Program-made: the position numbers and the translations under genes | Notes under the pieces: model-generated | What the model saw: only the letters and a program-made list of their open reading frames with translations | Told to the model about the DNA's origin: nothing | The model's database searches: none | In this document: one piece after another, positions 5,498 to 6,670 of the stretch | How positions within the stretch are numbered: the first letter of the stretch is position 1 | Layout: the number at the start of each line of letters is the position of its first letter | Source of the DNA: Pseudomonadota bacterium | Lineage (GTDB): Bacteria > Pseudomonadota > Gammaproteobacteria > Pseudomonadales > Cellvibrionaceae | Length of the DNA: 6,670 nt | Direction: 5' to 3' | NCBI GenBank assembly: GCA_023416875.1 | Contig: JAEZGT010000106.1 | Span: 1-6,670 of the forward strand

Positions 5498-6262
5498 ATG
5501 AGCATCGCGCTGTCGGTCAACCTCAACAAAATCGCGCTGATTCGCAATTCCCGCACCGGTAATTATCCCGATGTAATCGCCCACGGACGCACCTGTCTCG
5601 AGGCAGGCGCCCACGGCTTGACCGTACATCCGCGCCCCGACCAACGTCATATCCGCGCCAGCGATGTCGCCCCTTTGGCGATGTTGGTGCGAGAGTTTCC
5701 AGGGACCGAATTCAATATCGAAGGCAATCCCTTCGCCCCTCATTTTGGCAGCTACCCAGGGTTGCTCGCGCTGGTGGAAAGCAGCCGTCCGCACCAGTGC
5801 ACGTTGGTGCCCGACTCGCAACAGCAGCTCACGTCGGACCACGGTTTCGACCTGCGCGCCGACGGCGGCCGCCTGCAGCCCATCATCCGCCAGCTGCAAG
5901 ACTGGGGCGTGCGGGTGAGCCTGTTTATGGACCCGGATCTCGAACAGATCCGTTTGGCGCAGCAGCTGGGTGCGGATCGAATTGAGCTGTATACCGGCCC
6001 ATTTGCGGAAGCGTTTGCGCAACAGGCTCCGAATCTTGATGAGCTCTATAAACGCTACGTGGACGCGGCGAATATCGCGTTGGAACTCGGTCTCGGCATC
6101 AACGCGGGCCACGATCTGAATCTGGACAATATGACCCTCTTCCGCAACCTGCCGGGATTGCAGGAAGTTTCCATCGGCCACGCGCTGACCGTGGATGCGC
6201 TGCATATGGGGCTGACGGCAACGGTGAAGGCTTATCTGGCGCTCTGCAAAACCTCCACCTGA
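5498..6262 (+). CDS. pdxJ: Pyridoxine 5'-phosphate synthase, atypical PdxJ subtype
   Basis: PdxJ condenses 1-deoxy-D-xylulose 5-phosphate with 3-amino-2-oxopropyl phosphate to make pyridoxine 5'-phosphate in the cytoplasm (DXP-dependent vitamin B6 pathway). The 254-residue TIM-barrel protein shows R16/R19 in LIRNSR, H44 and H51 in TVHPRPDQRHI, E75 in FNIEGNP, TLVPD (102-106), E163 in IELYTG, H205 in INAGHDL and H228 in SIGHAL. It differs from recalled E. coli PdxJ at the N-terminal strand (NLNKIALIRNSR against NIDHIATLRNAR) and in HPRPD against HLRED. The NK and HPRPD forms resemble PdxJ of Bacteroidetes, from memory. It is not next to recO or acpS here, the usual proteobacterial setting. The start is 7 bp after the isomerase stop, and its only Shine-Dalgarno (AAGGAG, 5479-5484) lies inside that gene at 13 nt spacing, so translation is probably coupled. 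Confidence 0.9.
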   Translation: MSIALSVNLNKIALIRNSRTGNYPDVIAHGRTCLEAGAHGLTVHPRPDQRHIRASDVAPLAMLVREFPGTEFNIEGNPFAPHFGSYPGLLALVESSRPHQCTLVPDSQQQLTSDHGFDLRADGGRLQPIIRQLQDWGVRVSLFMDPDLEQIRLAQQLGADRIELYTGPFAEAFAQQAPNLDELYKRYVDAANIALELGLGINAGHDLNLDNMTLFRNLPGLQEVSIGHALTVDALHMGLTATVKAYLALCKTST

Positions 6263-6275
6263 AACCTTATGCGAA

Positions 6276-6296
6276 GGCGCTCTAAACAAGAGCGTC
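6276..6296 (+). other. Hairpin shortly after pdxJ
   Basis: GGCGCTCT (6276-6283) pairs with AGAGCGTC (6289-6296) across a 5-nt AAACA loop, with one G-T wobble. It begins 14 bp after the pdxJ stop. No T tract follows, so it is more likely an mRNA 3'-end stabiliser or part of a compound termination region than an intrinsic terminator by itself. Confidence 0.4.
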
Positions 6297-6354
6297 TCTA
6301 GCGCCGATAAGAACTTACCGCTCGCTTTTATTCCCCCTCCTCCCCACTAAACTT

Positions 6355-6389
6355 AAAAAGTCCGGTCGCGTTCTCGCTACGGCCTTTTT
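6355..6389 (+). terminator. Intrinsic terminator-like hairpin between pdxJ and the CBS gene
   Basis: AAAAAGTCCG (6355-6364) is complementary to CGGCCTTTTT (6380-6389) apart from one T-C mismatch. The intervening bases can extend the stem (GTCGCG with CGCTAC, one mismatch). The stem ends in five T followed by GTTTG, and the left arm starts with five A, so it could end transcription from either side. It would close the pdxJ operon. It also lies only 21 bp before the ATG of the next gene, so a promoter for that gene would have to sit upstream of or inside the hairpin. Confidence 0.6.
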
Positions 6390-6410
6390 GTTTGTTGAGA
6401 GGAGACTGTT

Positions 6411-6670
6411 ATGCCCTCGATTCTGATTCGGGATTTTATGGATCCCAATCCCCACGCAATTCACTTCAACACGCCCATCCGCAAAGCCGTCGAGACCATG
6501 GTCACCGCGAAAATCATCGGCGCTCCCATAGTCGATGATGCGAGCCACGTGGTGGGATTTGTCAGCGAGCAGGATTGCATCAAGGAATTATTGAACGACG
6601 CCTTTTTCTGCGAGGATTCCATGCCGGTTTCCAAAGTGATGAACCGCCGCGCGCCATCGCGTGCGTCTCG
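6411..6670 (+). CDS. CBS-domain protein, N-terminal part (runs off right edge)
   Basis: The first 86 codons from ATG 6411 are visible, with a strong Shine-Dalgarno (AGGAG inside GAGAGGAG) 6 nt upstream. The sequence shows one CBS domain: SILIRDFMDPNPHAI, TPIRKAVETMVTAKIIGAPI, then VVGFVSEQDCIKELLN. The start of a second follows (MPVSKVMNRR), giving the usual tandem CBS pair that binds adenosyl ligands such as AMP or ATP. No other domain precedes the pair, so this is probably a small stand-alone CBS-pair protein with a regulatory role; its partner cannot be told from the sequence. The last few codons before the edge (APSRAS) are less like the usual start of the second CBS strand, but too little remains to judge. 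Confidence 0.85.
   Translation, partial: MPSILIRDFMDPNPHAIHFNTPIRKAVETMVTAKIIGAPIVDDASHVVGFVSEQDCIKELLNDAFFCEDSMPVSKVMNRRAPSRAS

Noticed and set aside
4957..5556. 199-codon minus-strand open frame opposite the cyclophilin gene
   Set aside because: Antisense shadow of a well-supported cyclophilin domain, with no motifs of its own.
5477..6289. 270-codon minus-strand open frame opposite pdxJ
   Set aside because: Its length arises from the codon bias of pdxJ; the translation shows no family motifs and no start signals, while pdxJ on the other strand is unmistakable.

Overview
The window looks like chromosomal core sequence from a gammaproteobacterium. The protein sequences and gene order (rnm/yciV-yciO-scpA-scpB on one strand, yciI and its neighbours diverging) recall Pseudomonas and the Cellvibrio/Saccharophagus group. 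That placement rests on recalled protein similarity and synteny, not on a search. There is no insertion sequence, CRISPR array, tRNA, rRNA or phage gene, and no stretch over 300 bases lacks a gene.

Minus strand, right to left (2844 to 1): a PHP-domain RNase AM-type phosphoesterase (rnm/yciV), a YciO/Sua5-family protein, and the condensin partners ScpA and ScpB. ScpB runs off the left edge and overlaps the scpA stop by 4 bp. A good sigma70-like promoter precedes rnm, and a second perfect TATAAT box lies between yciO and scpA. The first three genes appear to start with TTG, GTG and TTG, two of them supported by well-placed Shine-Dalgarno sequences and scpA less firmly. Four tandem copies of an 18-bp A-rich (mRNA sense) repeat fill most of the rnm-yciO gap.

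Plus strand, left to right (2964 to 6262): a six-helix membrane protein of the VC0807 / septation-protein-A-like type, YciI, an exported SH3b/coiled-coil/single-TM protein (TIGR04211/YgiM type), an exported cyclophilin-type peptidyl-prolyl isomerase, and a PdxJ (pyridoxine 5'-phosphate synthase) of an atypical subtype. Gaps of 63, 32, 23 and 7 bp suggest one or two operons. The set mixes envelope functions (membrane protein, SH3b protein, periplasmic foldase) with small-molecule metabolism (YciI, PdxJ).

After pdxJ, a 148-bp gap holds two hairpins, the second with terminator form. A CBS-domain protein then starts at 6411 and is cut by the right edge.

I see no clearly new biological system. 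The items most worth a second look are the 18-bp repeat array with Hfq-type A-rich motifs upstream of yciO, the atypical PdxJ outside the usual pdxJ context, the run of non-ATG starts in the scp cluster, and a terminator-like hairpin placed just before the CBS gene.
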